Assembly: GCF_050003625.1 (NCBI RefSeq)
Contig: NC_134397.1
Span: forward strand, 225,742,537 to 225,806,536
Direction of reading: 5' to 3'
From: Haematobia irritans
Lineage: Eukaryota > Arthropoda > Insecta > Diptera > Muscidae
DNA length: 64,000 bases
Part shown: positions 44,481 through 55,892 of the stretch, one piece after another
Layout: every line of letters starts with the position of its first letter
How positions within the stretch are numbered: the stretch's first letter is position 1
Translations under genes and position numbers: made by a program
Notes under the pieces: generated by a model
What the model was told of the DNA's origin: nothing
What the model saw: only the letters and a program-made list of their open reading frames with translations
The model's database searches: none

Positions 44481-46744
44481 ATGTCCGATATTCGAAATGG
44501 CAAATAGCAAAATTTTCATATGGCGGTATTTTCATAAAACATATACCCCCAGATTCCGATATTTGGAATCGAAGGAATTTATTTTTCTTACAACGAACAA
44601 ATCGAGATACTCTTTAACATCATTCGAATTTTAATTTAAACATCTCATTAGAGAGAATTTATTGCCAAATATTAACTTTATATATTTGCGCTTTCGAATA
44701 TCACCAGCATTACCCATATGGCATTAGCCATTGTTCGGTCGATACTGTGTTTACACCCAAGACACTTTTTATGTCAAACTGACCATTGGATATAAGGATA
44801 TGAAATATATCCTTCGTCAAATTTATTCCCTTCTTCCATATTTCTCAATTGTCACCCCTATTTGGCCTGCTTTTGTATTTTGGTGTATAATAAACATAAT
44901 AGACACCCAAACACAATTGAAGCTGATGAAATTTCGCGACTGACAACGTCAAGCCAATGGCAACGACAATGACAACATCATCATCAGCACCACCAATAAC
45001 AATGCCTCTTTGCTGAAGCTTAGCTTCCGGTCTATTGTTAAGGAACGTTGATCTCCCTCACTACCAGCAAGACGCACAGGCAAGATGTGGCGTATGCCAA
45101 GGAGTAAAGAAAGAAAATCCTTAAAAAAATGTGGAGAAATAAATATCCACTAAAACTGCTCGTTGAGGTTGGTCACCACCATGAAATGTCTGAGATATAT
45201 TAGGGGCCTTATGGATGTCTCTGGGAACATTAGTAATTCTAACTACCCACCGTAGTGGGTTTTTTTCTGACACCCATCCAACAAAGAAGAACGGAAAAAT
45301 AAACCCCCCTATGCTGCACAGCACCACGAGTAGCCCTTAAGCTTTTTGCTTTCCTCCCTTCTATTGTTATTGGTCTAAGCCGTCCGCGTATCCTGAAAAA
45401 TCGTCAGCGATGGGAGAACCGACCAAAGTGGATGCAATTATTTGTATGGACGACAAAATGGAAACGGGAATAGGATGAAACCATATCGTTGGGTGTGAGA
45501 GCGTCAAAATGTTGTTTGCAATTTGAGTCAGCGTCACCTTCATGTCCGTCATTACTTTCCTTTTGCTTAGTGGTAGTAGCTTTGGGCTGACGATTGTTAT
45601 GCTGGATTGTCAATGCTTGCGTTATGCGGGCGAAATGGCTGACTGCTAATACTAATAATGTTGTAGTCGCTGTTTGCTTTAGCGTTAAAAGTTGAGTGAG
45701 GTGAAGGAGGAGGATGGTGAGGAATGGTGAATAGGATGACGACTATTCGCTTGACTCGAGGCCATCATCCATTGTGTATTTCTTTGTTAAAAGGATTTGT
45801 TTTGTTTTGCAAAACTCTTTTGTGAAATTTTCAATCCTTTTTTGTCACAAGGCTCATTCATATACCCGCAGGGATCGTCTAAAGTTTGTATAGAATTCTG
45901 GTTTAGTTAAAATGATGTTATGTTATGATGCTTGGCTTGTGCGAAGCATTGGGAGGTTATTAAATTATAGGAATAATCTACGTATTCTAACATACCTAAG
46001 AGGATGAATCATTGGATTTGTAAAAAAGGTCCTTCGAGCTAAATTTCAGATTGATATTTTTTCAAAAGTCAATGTAAGCGATCTTTGTCAAGGTATGAGG
46101 CTCATCTTGTATTTTGTCTAAGAGCAACTGACACACCATTATAGAACACTCTTTACGCGACACTTAATAATATGTGAAATAGTGGACTGCACTTGGTCCC
46201 ATCAGGATCTGATGCAGTGCAGTCGTTCGGGATCTGAAAACTTCATCGATTTGCAGTAAATCAGGAACTGTTGTCTTCGCAGAGATTGAAGTTCTCGTCG
46301 GATGTTGAACTCTTTGTATGTGGCGATGACCGTATAGTGGTTGATTTCTAGAGGATAAATAACTGGCAAAAACTTTGTTTCGTAAGTGATTGCTGGTTCG
46401 AGAGGACTTTTATTAGGTGGTGATCGTCAATTTCAAACTCTCAACTTGTAGTTGGTCAGGATTCATAGGTTATTGAGACTACTCTCATTGTCCTCATGTT
46501 CCCTTCGGTTTAAAGGCGTACGAGTATGTTAAGGTTTCTAGATGATAGGTAGTTGGTGTAACTTATGTATCTTGACAATCGGAAACTGTTGCATCCCTAG
46601 GTATCCGCCGGTTTCGTGTGTCCGTAGTAGTTTCTGTTACTGCATAAGGGATGGCTTATGGAAGATGACAAGGCTCAGCTTTGGTAGTGATAGTAGTGTG
46701 ATAATCGTTTTGCTTCGGCTATGGCTTCAATTCTGTTCGATGAT
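44481..46744. other. Low-copy region, no recognised gene
   Basis: More balanced base composition than the repeats. Several 60-70-residue frames on both strands are unrecognised. Possible host intron or intergenic DNA, or old repeat. From about 46150 onward the text drifts toward the satellite N motif. Confidence 0.4.
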
Positions 46745-47809
46745 AGGTTAGGGTCGAAGAACTCAGTACGACATCGCAAGAGCATCATAGTGTAGATCTA
46801 ACGAAGTCACCGGCGAAATTATAGATTCGAAAAACTGAGTGGCGAAACCGTTTCAAGGACTCAGCAAGGGATCCGAAGAACTCAGTGGTGAAATTATGGA
46901 ACCGAGAAACTCAATGGTAAATTGCTATGTCAGAAGAATTCAGACGGGGAAATAGTAGATCCAAGGAGCCCAGTGGTAAAACTTTAGATGCAAATAACTT
47001 TGTAATGTAACCGTGGATACGAGAAACTCTGTGGTGGAACCGTAAATCTGAAGAACTTTATATTTGAAACACTTATAGGAGGAAAAGTAGATCTTATATA
47101 CTCAGAGGGGGAAACTACGCAATCTGTAAATCCGAAGAACTTAGTGTTGTACATCTGAAGAATACAGTGATGGAACTGTAGATTCAATAAAATCAGAGGA
47201 GAAAGTGGATATGTGAAGATCTTAGTGGGGCAAGGTTGATTCGACTGCGGATTCGAAGAACTCAGTGGTGGAATGCCAGATACGAATAACTCTATTCTGA
47301 GGCTGTGGATCCGAAAAACTCAGTGATCGAATTATAGATTCGAACAATTTTGTATTTGAACGGTAGGCCCGAAGCCCTCTATAGTGAAACTGTAGATCCG
47401 CAGAACTCAGTGGTGGAATTGAAGTTCCCGAGAATTTAGCTTTGAATCTGAAATACCCCGTTGCGGATTTGTAGATCTGAAGAACATAGTGGTGGGATCG
47501 AAGAACTCAGTAGTTGAACTCAAGTTCTTTAAATGTAAGTGGAGTAACTCGCTTCAGACCTTCTGTGGTGAAACTGTGGCTCCGAAGAACTCTGTGGTGG
47601 GACTACAGATCCCAAGAACTCAGCTGTCTATCTCGATGTTTCGATTTACCAAGTGATGGAATGGTAGATCTGAAGAACTTAGTGGTGGAACTGTTGGCCT
47701 GAAAAACTCAATGTTGGAATTCAAGTTCCTAAAAGCTCTATGGAGAAACTCTAGACCCGAATAGTTCTGTGTTCGAACTGTAGATCCGGAGAACTCAGTG
47801 GTGGAACTA
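46745..47809 (+). repeat. Satellite N, ~30-bp degenerate units, segment 1
   Basis: Dozens of diverged units built around gatccgaagaactcagtgg and tggaactgtag. Spacing is about 30 bp (for example 47257, 47287, 47318). It continues at 50531-51246 and 52158-52625 beyond two transposon insertions. No open frame runs through it. Confidence 0.85.
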
Positions 47810-47964
47810 TAAAGGGTGATACGGTCAAAATTTGGTTAGTATAAACTTGACGTATTTCTTTCAATTTCGCATTTAAAAAACCTGAACACCCCTCATTTTG
47901 AAGGTGTGAGTGTGTAGAATGTTGCTCTTATCTTGATTTTGGAATTCACTCTTCAGTTGTCAAA

Positions 47965-50401
47965 ATGCCGTCCAAGCAAGAAGAGCAGCGTATCAAAATT
48001 TTGCTCGCGCATCGCGAAATTCCGAGCTATTCGCACGCAAAGCTGGGAAAATCGCTAGAAGTTGCCAAATCAACCGTTACAAATGTAATTAAAGTGTTTG
48101 AGGAACGTTTGTCGACAGCCAGGAAGTCTGGATCGGGGGGAAATCGAAAACCGGAAGCCGCTGAGACGACAAAGAGAGTTGCCGGTAGTTTCAAGCGAAA
48201 CCCTAACCTCTCTCTCCGAGATGCCGCAAATAAGCATCGAGCCAAAAAACGAGCCGGACTATCGACTTACAAGAAGGTAGTGACATAAAACTGTCAAAGT
48301 TCGCAAAGAAATATCTGGTTTGGCAAGCCATCTGTACCTGTGGCTTGAAAAGCAGCATTTTCATAGCTTCCGGGACTGTCAACCAAGAAATTTACGTGAA
48401 AGAGTGTTTGAATAAACGTCTGCTGCCTTTCCTGAAGAAACACGGTTGTTCCGTATTGTTTTGGCCGGATTTGGCATCTTGCCATTACGGTAAAAAGGCC
48501 ATGGAGTGGTACGCCGCCAACAACGTGCAGGTGGTTCCCAAGGACAAGAACCCTCCCAACACGCCAGAGCTCCGCCCAATTGAGAAATACTGGGCTATTG
48601 TCAAGCGGAACCTAAAGAAGACCAAAAAAAACAAGTACATACGGCCGCAAGTTCGGCCAGGCCGAATCTTATGTACCCACCACCATGGATTGCGTATAAA
48701 CTTCTATGAAAGACTGTGATTTAGTCCATACATGGTATATATTAGACAAAAAAGTTATGTATAGTTAAGTCTACAAATAATTACGAATCGATATGGACTT
48801 TTTGTACGTAGAGAGCCAGAATTGAAATATGGGGGTCGCTTATATGGGGGCTATATACAATTATGAACTTGATATGGACCAATTTTTGTGTGATTGGGGA
48901 TCGATTTATCTGAGGGCCATATATAACTATAGACCGATATGGACCTAGTTAGGCATGGTTGTTAACGACCATATACTAGCACAATGTACCAAATTTCAAC
49001 TCACTCGGATGAAATTTGCTCCTCCAAGAGGTTCCAAAACCAAATCTCGGGATCGGTTTATATGAGGCTATGTACGATTATGGACTGATATGGACCACTT
49101 TTGGCATGTTTGTTAAATATCATATACTTCCACCACGTACCAAATTTAAAGCAGATCGGATGAATTTTGCTTCTCCAAAAGGCACGGAGGTCAAATCTGG
49201 GGATCGGTTTATATGGGAGCTATATATAATTATGGACTGATAGGAACCAATTCCTGCATGTTTGTTGGATACCATATACTAACATCACGTACCAAATTTC
49301 AACCGAATGGCAAGAATTTTGCTCTCCCAAGGGGCTCTGGAGGCAAATCTGGGGATCGGTTTATATGGGGCCTATATATAATTATGGACCGATATCGACC
49401 AATTTTTGCATAGGAGTTTGAGGCCATATATTAACACCACATACCAAATTTCAACTGAATCAGATGAATTTTGATCTTCCAAGAGGTTCCGGAGATCAAA
49501 TCTGGTGATCGGTTTATATGGGGGCTATATATAATTATGAACCGATGTGGACCAATTTTTGCATGGTTGTTATAGACCATATACTAACATCACGTACAAA
49601 ATTTCAGCCGGATCGGATGAAATTTGCTTCTCTTAGAGGCCTCGCAAGCCAAATCGGGGGATCGGTTTATATGGGGGCTATATATAATTATGGACCGATG
49701 TGGACCAATGGTTGCATGGTTGTTAGAGACCATATACTGACACCATGTACCAAATTTCAGCCGGATCGGATGAAATTTGCTTCTCTTAGGGGCCTCGCAA
49801 GCCAAATCGGGGGATCGGTTTATATGGGGGCTATATATAATTATGGACCGATGTGGACCAATTTTTGCACGGTTGTTAGAGATCATATACTAACATCATG
49901 TACCAAATTTCAGCCGGATCGGATGAAATTTGCTTCTCTTAGAGGCTTTGCAAGCCAAATTTTGGGTCCGTTTATATGGGGGCTATACGTAAAAGTGGAC
50001 CGATATGGCCCATTTGCAATACCCTCCGACCTACATCAATAACAACTACTTGTGCCAAGTTTCAAGTCGATAGCTTGTGTCGTTCGGAAGTTAGCGTGAT
50101 TTCAACAGACGGACGGACGGACGGACATGCTCAGATCGACTCAGAATTTCACCACGACCCAGAATATATATACTTTATGGGGTCTTAGAGCAATATTTCG
50201 ATGTGTTACAAACGGAATGACAAAGTTAATATACCCACCATCCTATGGTGGTGGGTATAAAAAACTGCTAAGGACGAGCAGCTGTTCAAGGCAAACTGGC
50301 TTTCTGCGGCGAAGAAGGTGGACAAGGTGGCTGTACAAAATCTGATGGCAGGTGTCAAGCGTGAGGCCCGGCAATTCGGATTTGGAAAAGCGAAAGCCTA
50401 A
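47965..50401 (+). pseudogene. Tc1/mariner DD37E transposase, deleted and interrupted
   Basis: Start ATG at 47965 (MPSKQEEQ). The N-terminal DNA-binding part is open to about 48286 and keeps DAANK, lost from copy 2. A deletion joins gtagtgac to ataaaactg, removing the first catalytic Asp. The catalytic block with LFWPDLAS and RPIEKYW is present (48345-48625), then family B copy 3 interrupts after KKTKK. Coding resumes at 50265 and stops at TAA 50399-50401. Inactive. Confidence 0.9.
48631..50264 (+). mobile_element. Family B element, copy 3, nested in DD37E copy 3
   Basis: Head acaagtacatacggc, hairpin TTCGGCC-A-GGCCGAA, then TACCCACCACCAT. About eight ~150-bp units. The tail has GACG repeats and cagaatatatatacttta and closes with ATGGTGGTGGGTAT (50245-50258). 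It sits within the A-run of the transposase gene: copy 2 has seven A's at this point, while here there are eight before and six after the element. This is the best-defined insertion of the family. Confidence 0.9.
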
Positions 50402-50530
50402 CTGAATATTTTTTCCGAATTTTATACTAATTGAACTTGAAAAAGAAATATAAATTGATTTTTTAAATAAACGATTTCACCGATTTACACGCGTTTTCCC
50501 TTTACCAAATTTTGACCGTATCACCCTTTA

Positions 50531-51246
50531 GAATCGAACAATTCTGTGTTGAACCAGTAGGTTCTTCTGATCCGTGATGGGGAAACTGTAGATCTTTGAG
50601 TTTCCAAGAACTGTAAATCGGTTTATCCGACAAACCCTGTTGTGAAATTGTAGATCCGACGGACTTAATGATGTGCTTAGAACTGTGGACCAGTGGTGAT
50701 ATTCGAGTTCCTATGAACTCTGTGGAGAAACTCTAGACCCTAGATTTGCAGTACCCAGTAGTGGAAATGTAGATTCAAACAATTTGAATTTTAGATCTTC
50801 TCGGAACGTTTGTGATGAGGCTCTAGATTCGAAGAACTCAGTTGTGGAACTTAAGTTCCTAAGAACATAGCTGTGAAAATCTAAATACCATATACTCAAT
50901 GTTGGTACTTTGGGCCTCAAGAACTTAATGCTGAAACTTTAATGGTGGTATTGTGGGCCCCAAGAACTCAGTGTGGAACTAAGGTTTCTAAGGATTTGGT
51001 GGAGAACCCTTAGACCTGAAGAATTCTGCGTTGGAAATGTGGAACAACAGGACTCACTGGTGAAATCGTAGTTCCGAACAATTCTGTATTGGAGGCACAT
51101 AGCCAATTGTGGTGAGAATTTTATATCCGAAGAATTCAATGGTGGATGGTAGAAGAGCTCAGTTAAGTTCACAAGAGCTAAGCTGTGAAACTCTAGATGT
51201 GAAGTATTCAGTGATGGATTGAGGCCCGAAGAACTCAAGTTTCTAA
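50531..51246 (+). repeat. Satellite N, segment 2
   Basis: Same ~30-bp motif as segment 1 (gaagaactcagttgtggaac and variants), between DD37E copy 3 and the Himar1-like mariner. Confidence 0.8.
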
Positions 51247-51248
51247 TA

Positions 51249-52155
51249 ACAGGTTGGCTGATAAGTCCCCGGTCTAACAAAGAAAAACACATTTTTTTGT
51301 CAAAATTCGTTTTTATTATTCAACATAGTTCCCTTCAAGAGCGATACAACGATTATAACAACCTTCCAATTTTTTGATACCATTTTGGTAGTACTCCTTC
51401 GGTTTTGCCGCAAAATAGGCCTCAGTTTCGGCGATCACCTCTTCATTGCAGCCAAATTTTTTCCCTTCGAGCATCCTTTTGAGGTCTGAGAACAAGAAAA
51501 AGTCGCTGGGGGCCAGATCTGGAGAATACGGTGGGTGCGGAAGCAATTCGAAGCCCAATTCATGACTTTTTTCACTTTTTTCTTCTTCATATGGGGCCGT
51601 TTTGCCGCGATTTCGACCTTCAAACGCTCCAATAATGCCTGTTGATTGTTTTTCCCTTCTCAAGATAATCGATACGTTCCTTTGATATCTTTAAGGCCTC
51701 TGCTATCTCGATCAACTTCATTTTACGGTCATTCAAAATAATTTTGTGGATTTTTTGATGTTTTCGTCGGTAACCACCTCTTTCGAGCGTCCACTGCGTT
51801 CACCGTCCTCCGTGCTCATTTCACCACGCTTGTATTTTGCATACCAATCAATTATTGTTGATTTACCTGGGGCAGAGTCCGGAAACTCATTATCAAGCCA
51901 AGTTTTTGCTTCCATCGTATTTTTCCCCTTCAGAAAACAGTATTTTATCAAAACACGAAATTCCTTTTTTTCCATTTTTTTTTACAATAACAAAAGTTGC
52001 TTCACAAAAGACGCGCTATCTCACAAACTAATTGACTTACAGAAGTCAAACTTTGACACGAATCATATGAAGGGTGGTACTATATAAAAATAATATGCAT
52101 TTAATACTAGCGACGCCATCTATGTGTCAGACGGGGGACTTTTCAGCCAACCTGT
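51249..52155 (-). mobile_element. Himar1: Himar1-like mariner, internally deleted (907 bp)
   Basis: The left end is acaggttggctgataagtcc plus ccggtct (51249-51275). The right end 52129-52155 is its complement with two mismatches. TA duplications are at 51247-51248 and 52156-52157. The full-length family is about 1.29 kb, so roughly 380 bp is missing. The ends, both UTRs and both transposase termini are well kept, as in elements that could still be moved by transposase made elsewhere (inference). It is inserted in satellite N. Confidence 0.93.
51316..51975 (-). pseudogene. Himar1: Himar1-type mariner transposase, deleted
   Basis: Start ATG at 51975 gives MEKKEFRVLIKYCFLKGKN and the helix-turn-helix region through DENIKK. 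There an A-run has lost one base (six instead of seven, near 51755) and the frame shifts. One deletion joins KER to IDYLEKG, removing the linker and the first catalytic Asp (TMDETW block). A second joins KKKKV to HELGFELL, removing the second Asp (HQDNAPCH block). The third Asp region (SPDLAPSDFFLF, DD34D type) and the C-terminus GNYVE with stop at 51316 remain. It is catalytically dead. Confidence 0.92.
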
Positions 52156-52157
52156 TA

Positions 52158-52625
52158 ATTCTATGTTGTAATTTTAGTCCTAAAGCCCTCTGTGGTGAAA
52201 TTATAGATCCGAAGGAATTTAGATACGAAGTACACTGTGGTGAAATTGTAGATGTGAAGAACTAAGTGGTGGAAGTTTAGACCCGAGGAACTCAATAGTG
52301 AAACTGTAGATCCGAAGAACTCTAGATACGAAATGTTCTTTGGTGAGATTGTAGATCTGAATAACTTAGTTGCGGAATTTTTGGCCCGAAGAACTCTGTC
52401 GTGGAACTCAAGTTCATAAGAATGCAGTGAAGAAACTCTAGACCCGGAAAATTCTGTGTTTGACATGTAGGTCTTAAGAACTCAGTGGAGGAATTCTGTT
52501 CTGGAAAAAGTGGCTCGAAGTCTTCTGTTGTAAAACTGCAGATCCGAAGAACAAAGTTGTGGAATTCAAGTTTTCAAGGACTTAGCTGATCCGAACTGAA
52601 GATCCGAAGAATGTTGGAACGGTAA
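52158..52625 (+). repeat. Satellite N, segment 3
   Basis: Continues the ~30-bp motif (gtagatccgaagaactctag, gaactcagtggaggaatt) to about 52625, where it fades. Confidence 0.8.
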
Positions 52626-52950
52626 TACATAGTAATACTAAAAAAAATTTAAGACCAACACTGCAATGTCTGTCTCTCTCCTTTCGGAAATAAGTACGGC
52701 TAAGTCTATGGACACGGTTAAGAATTAAATCTTCTTGTAGCCATTTTCCTTCTTAACCAAAATCATGCTAGTGTAGTTGACCACAGTCGCCAAACTGCCT
52801 TTTTTTGGTAATCAATTGAAACGCACGTTCCATAGCGATTAAGTTTTAAATATAGCTCCCATCTATATATTGGCAACATAGTATATCTTCCAAATATACG
52901 AATTGGTGCTTATTAAGCAGGGTGGATTCAGGGTAAAAGATTTTCAATTA
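52626..52950. other. No recognised feature
   Basis: Short AT-rich interval. atagctcccatctatatatt near 52853 is a trace of family C. Confidence 0.4.
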
Positions 52951-53226
52951 CTGTTGTTTTTTGATTTCAGCTTAAAACCATGCATTGACTAAACTACAAG
53001 TGTAGCTTAACCAACAGAGGTAAATTTATTTGGGCAAAGCCCTACAGACTGCAAGATGGTTGGATGGACGCACGTTTCGGAATTACCACATTCCTCATCA
53101 GCATCCTCTACTTGCAGCAAAACTATCAACCAATTATCAGAATAAATTCAGGCAGTTCATTAAACCCAACAATGAACCACACTTGAACCTTCCGAAAAAG
53201 GGTTTTGCATTGATAGCCGGCTTACC
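52951..53226 (+). mobile_element. Family D, single left arm (D3)
   Basis: tttcagcttaaaaccatgca, ctacaagtgtagcttaacca, caaagccctacagactgc, then the hammerhead region, then caggcagttcattaaaccca and gaaccacacttgaacctt. It continues past the palindrome centre into gatagccggcttacc, text also found inverted at 56215-56240. No right arm and no flanking M array. The 110-residue frame from 53030 is not a known protein. Confidence 0.8.
53051..53115 (-). ncRNA. Hammerhead ribozyme motif, D3 (perfect)
   Basis: Minus-strand copy with all stems fully paired: GCAAG/CTTGC, GGATG/CATCC, GGAAT/ATTCC and ACG/CGT. It has CTGATGA, GAAA and GTC. As no opposing arm is present, a transcript of this strand could fold the ribozyme without a competing long hairpin. 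Confidence 0.9.
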
Positions 53227-54319
53227 TACACCTAACATTAACTTTTTCTTATTTGTCATCATTCGAAATATATCTTCACTAGATGATTTTGTTACACTCT
53301 ATATAGAATTCGTATTCGATGTCCTGTTTTCTATTCTAAACACAGATAAAACAAACCAGTAAAATCCCTAATTCTACACAATTGGTAAATATTCTTAAGA
53401 ATCCTTAGTAAATATCCTTAAGGCAAAATCTCATACAACGTAGACCCCTCGCATTTAGCCACCATTGTGTGGTTGGTTGCATTATAATGAAACCCAGGTT
53501 TGGGGTTACTCTTTAGAAAAAAAAACGGGGAAATAAAAAACAAAAAAGCCCAGCATGATCTGAGGAGCATGTGGCAACTGCACAATTCCATTGGTTATTG
53601 TTTCCATATTTTAAGTGCAAATGTCTTTTGTTTTTTTTTCGTATAACTTGAGGTGCTCTGCCACACTTCTCATGTAGGACATGTATCGTTTGCCCTGTAT
53701 TATGTTTCCATTTTGTATTTCCAGGGACTCTAAAGCATTTTGTTAGCATATTTGTTTGGGTGTTCGTTTGTTCATCTCCTTTTCAAGTGGGTGACAAAAT
53801 TCAGGAAGTTCTTTGCAATGTTCTTCAAAGGTGTCGTGTGTAAATATTATTTTAATCTTGCATCAGAAAATATATAAGGCAATGTGTATGCTATGCATAG
53901 GTCGGAGCAGGGATGGATTTTGATACGTGGTGGCACAAATAAACAGCAAACAGAAAAGAACCACTTTTTTCTACTTGACAAGGCTATGCATATGTTCAAG
54001 AGGACTTTCTTGAAATTGATTCGAAAGCAAAAAAAAAAAGGGCGAGAGTGTTTTTTTTTCTTTTTTAAAATAGTCCAAAAAACGCGAAGGGGAGAACTAA
54101 TGGGCTTTGCATCATCGGCGTAATATATTTTGTTGATTTAAATCAACTGAAAAAATAAATCTCATGATTTTGAAGAGTTTGATTTTTTAGAAGAGAACTT
54201 GCAAAGGAAGAAAGTTTTGTTAATATAATGGGTATAAGTCATTTAATCTTTCGCAATACGAAGTTGTGGTAGAAGGATGATAGCATCTATGTACTAAACA
54301 ATTGAAGGTAGGATACCAA
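53227..54319. other. No recognised feature
   Basis: AT-rich with poly-T and poly-A tracts (53630, 54031, 54050). Frames at 53513-53749 and 53884-54123 are unrecognised. Confidence 0.4.
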
Positions 54320-54450
54320 TTTAACAAGAATATGCGTCTGAAAATTCGGTCAGGCCGTATCTTATGACTCTCCACCAAGGATTGCGTACAGAGTTCTACT
54401 AAAGATTGTTATAGAAAATCGAATTACATGGGGTTTGGTATTGGTTTGGT
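54320..54450 (+). repeat. Family B head relic
   Basis: aaattcggtcaggccgtatc, ttatgactctccaccaagga, ttgcgtacagagttctacta, then aatcgaattacatgggg match the family B head (3530-3650) with substitutions. Confidence 0.65.
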
Positions 54451-54464
54451 ATCAAGTGTAGTTT

Positions 54465-54550
54465 GTGCTGCCCGATTCTATGCTAAGCAATGACAAGGGA
54501 TCTCCGAACGGCGTTCCACATAGCGGTGAAACCACTTAGAGAAGATTCGT
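54465..54550 (-). mobile_element. SINE alpha, copy 3 (body fragment)
   Basis: gctgcccgattctatgctaa, caatgacaagggatctccga, acggcgttccacatagcggt, gaaaccacttagagaag: the middle of SINE alpha on the minus strand (compare 63705-63815). Confidence 0.75.
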
Positions 54551-54597
54551 CACAGTAAAGTTTGTTAATATGACCTAACACGTAAATTAATTTGACG

Positions 54598-55890
54598 TGA
54601 ATTTACAGAAAATTTCGTCAAAATTTTATATCTATAAAAAATTTTGTTACAATTTTATTTCTATAGACAATTTTGCCAAAATTTTAATTCTAGAGAAGAT
54701 TTCGCCAAAATTTTATTTCTATGGAAAATGTTGTGAAAATTTTATTTCTGTAGAAAATTTTGTCAAAATTTTATTTCTGTAGAAAATTTTGTCAAAATTT
54801 TATTACTATAGAAAGTTTTGTCTAAATTTATTTTCTATAGAAAATTTTGTCAACATTTTATCTCTGTAAAAAATTTGGTCAACAATTTTATTTCTATAAA
54901 AAATTTGGTCAAAATTCTATTTCTATAGAAAATTTTGTCAAAATTTTATCTCTATAAAAAATTTTGTCAAAATATTATTTCTATAGAAAATTTTCTCAAA
55001 ATTTTATTTCTATAGAAAATTTGTCAACATTTCATTTCGATAGAAAAATTTTATTCCTATAGGATATTTTGTCAAAATTTTATCTCTATAAAAAATTTTG
55101 TCAAAATATTATTTCTATAGAAAATTTTCTCAAAATTGTATTTCTATAGAAAATTTGTCAAAATTTTATTTCAATAGAAAATTTTCTCAACATTTTATTT
55201 CGATAGCAAGTTTTGTACAAAATTTATTTCTATAGAAAGTTTTGTCAAAATTTTAGTGCTATAGAAATTTTTTTCAAAATTTTAGTGCTATACAAAAATT
55301 TTATTTCTATAGTAAATTTTGTCAAAATTTTATTTCTATAGTAAATTTTGTTAAAATTGATTTCTATAACAAATTTTGTCAAAATTTTATTTCTGTAGAA
55401 AATTTTGCCAAAATTTTATTTCAATAGAAAATTTTGTCGAAATTTTATTTCTATAGAAACTTTTGTCAAAATGTTATTTCTATAGCAAATTTTGTCGAAA
55501 TGTTATTTCTATAGAAAATTTTGTCAAAATTTTATTTCTATAGAAAGTTTTGTCAAAATTTTAGTGCTATACCAAAATTGTATTTCGATAGAATATTTTG
55601 TCAAAATTTTATTTCTATATTAAATTTTGTCGACATTTGATTTCTATTGTAAATTTTGTTAAAATTTATTTCATTGAAAATTTTGTCAAAATTTTATCTC
55701 TATAAAAAATTTTGTCAAAATTTTATTTCTATAGTAAAATGTGTCAAATTTTTTTTTCTATAGAAAATTTTCTCAACATTTTAATTCTATAGAAAATTTT
55801 GTCAAAATTTGAAATTTTGCTAAAATTTTATTTCTGTAGAAAATTTTGCCAAAATTTTATTTCTATAAAAAATTTTGTCGAAATTTTATT
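54598..55890 (-). repeat. 29-bp minisatellite array M6 (left part)
   Basis: Same orientation as M4. About 44 degenerate units ending at palindrome D4. Confidence 0.93.
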
Positions 55891-55892
55891 TT

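Larger units (their letters stand above)
47812..50528 (+). mobile_element. DD37E-type Tc1/mariner element, copy 3, with nested family B insertion
   Basis: Starts aagggtgatacggtcaaaat after TA 47810-47811 and ends accgtatcaccctt before TA 50529-50530. It is inserted in satellite N. Apart from the nested element (48631-50264) it is ~1.08 kb, shorter than copy 2 because of an internal deletion at about 48286. Together with copy 2 it gives the full element structure. Confidence 0.93.

Noticed and set aside
49518..50042. 174-residue open frame, and similar long frames at 21499-22101, 39160-39744 and 39985-40479
   Set aside because: They lie within family B and C tandem units whose length (~150 bp) is close to a multiple of three, so any stop-free frame stays open through several units. 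Frames are open on both strands and have no protein-like conservation.
51746..52087. 113-residue plus-strand frame
   Set aside because: It is the antisense of the Himar1-like transposase start and its 5' UTR.
53030..53362. 110-residue frame through family D3
   Set aside because: The first half is the complement of the hammerhead region and repeats in other D copies; the second half is unrelated AT-rich flank.
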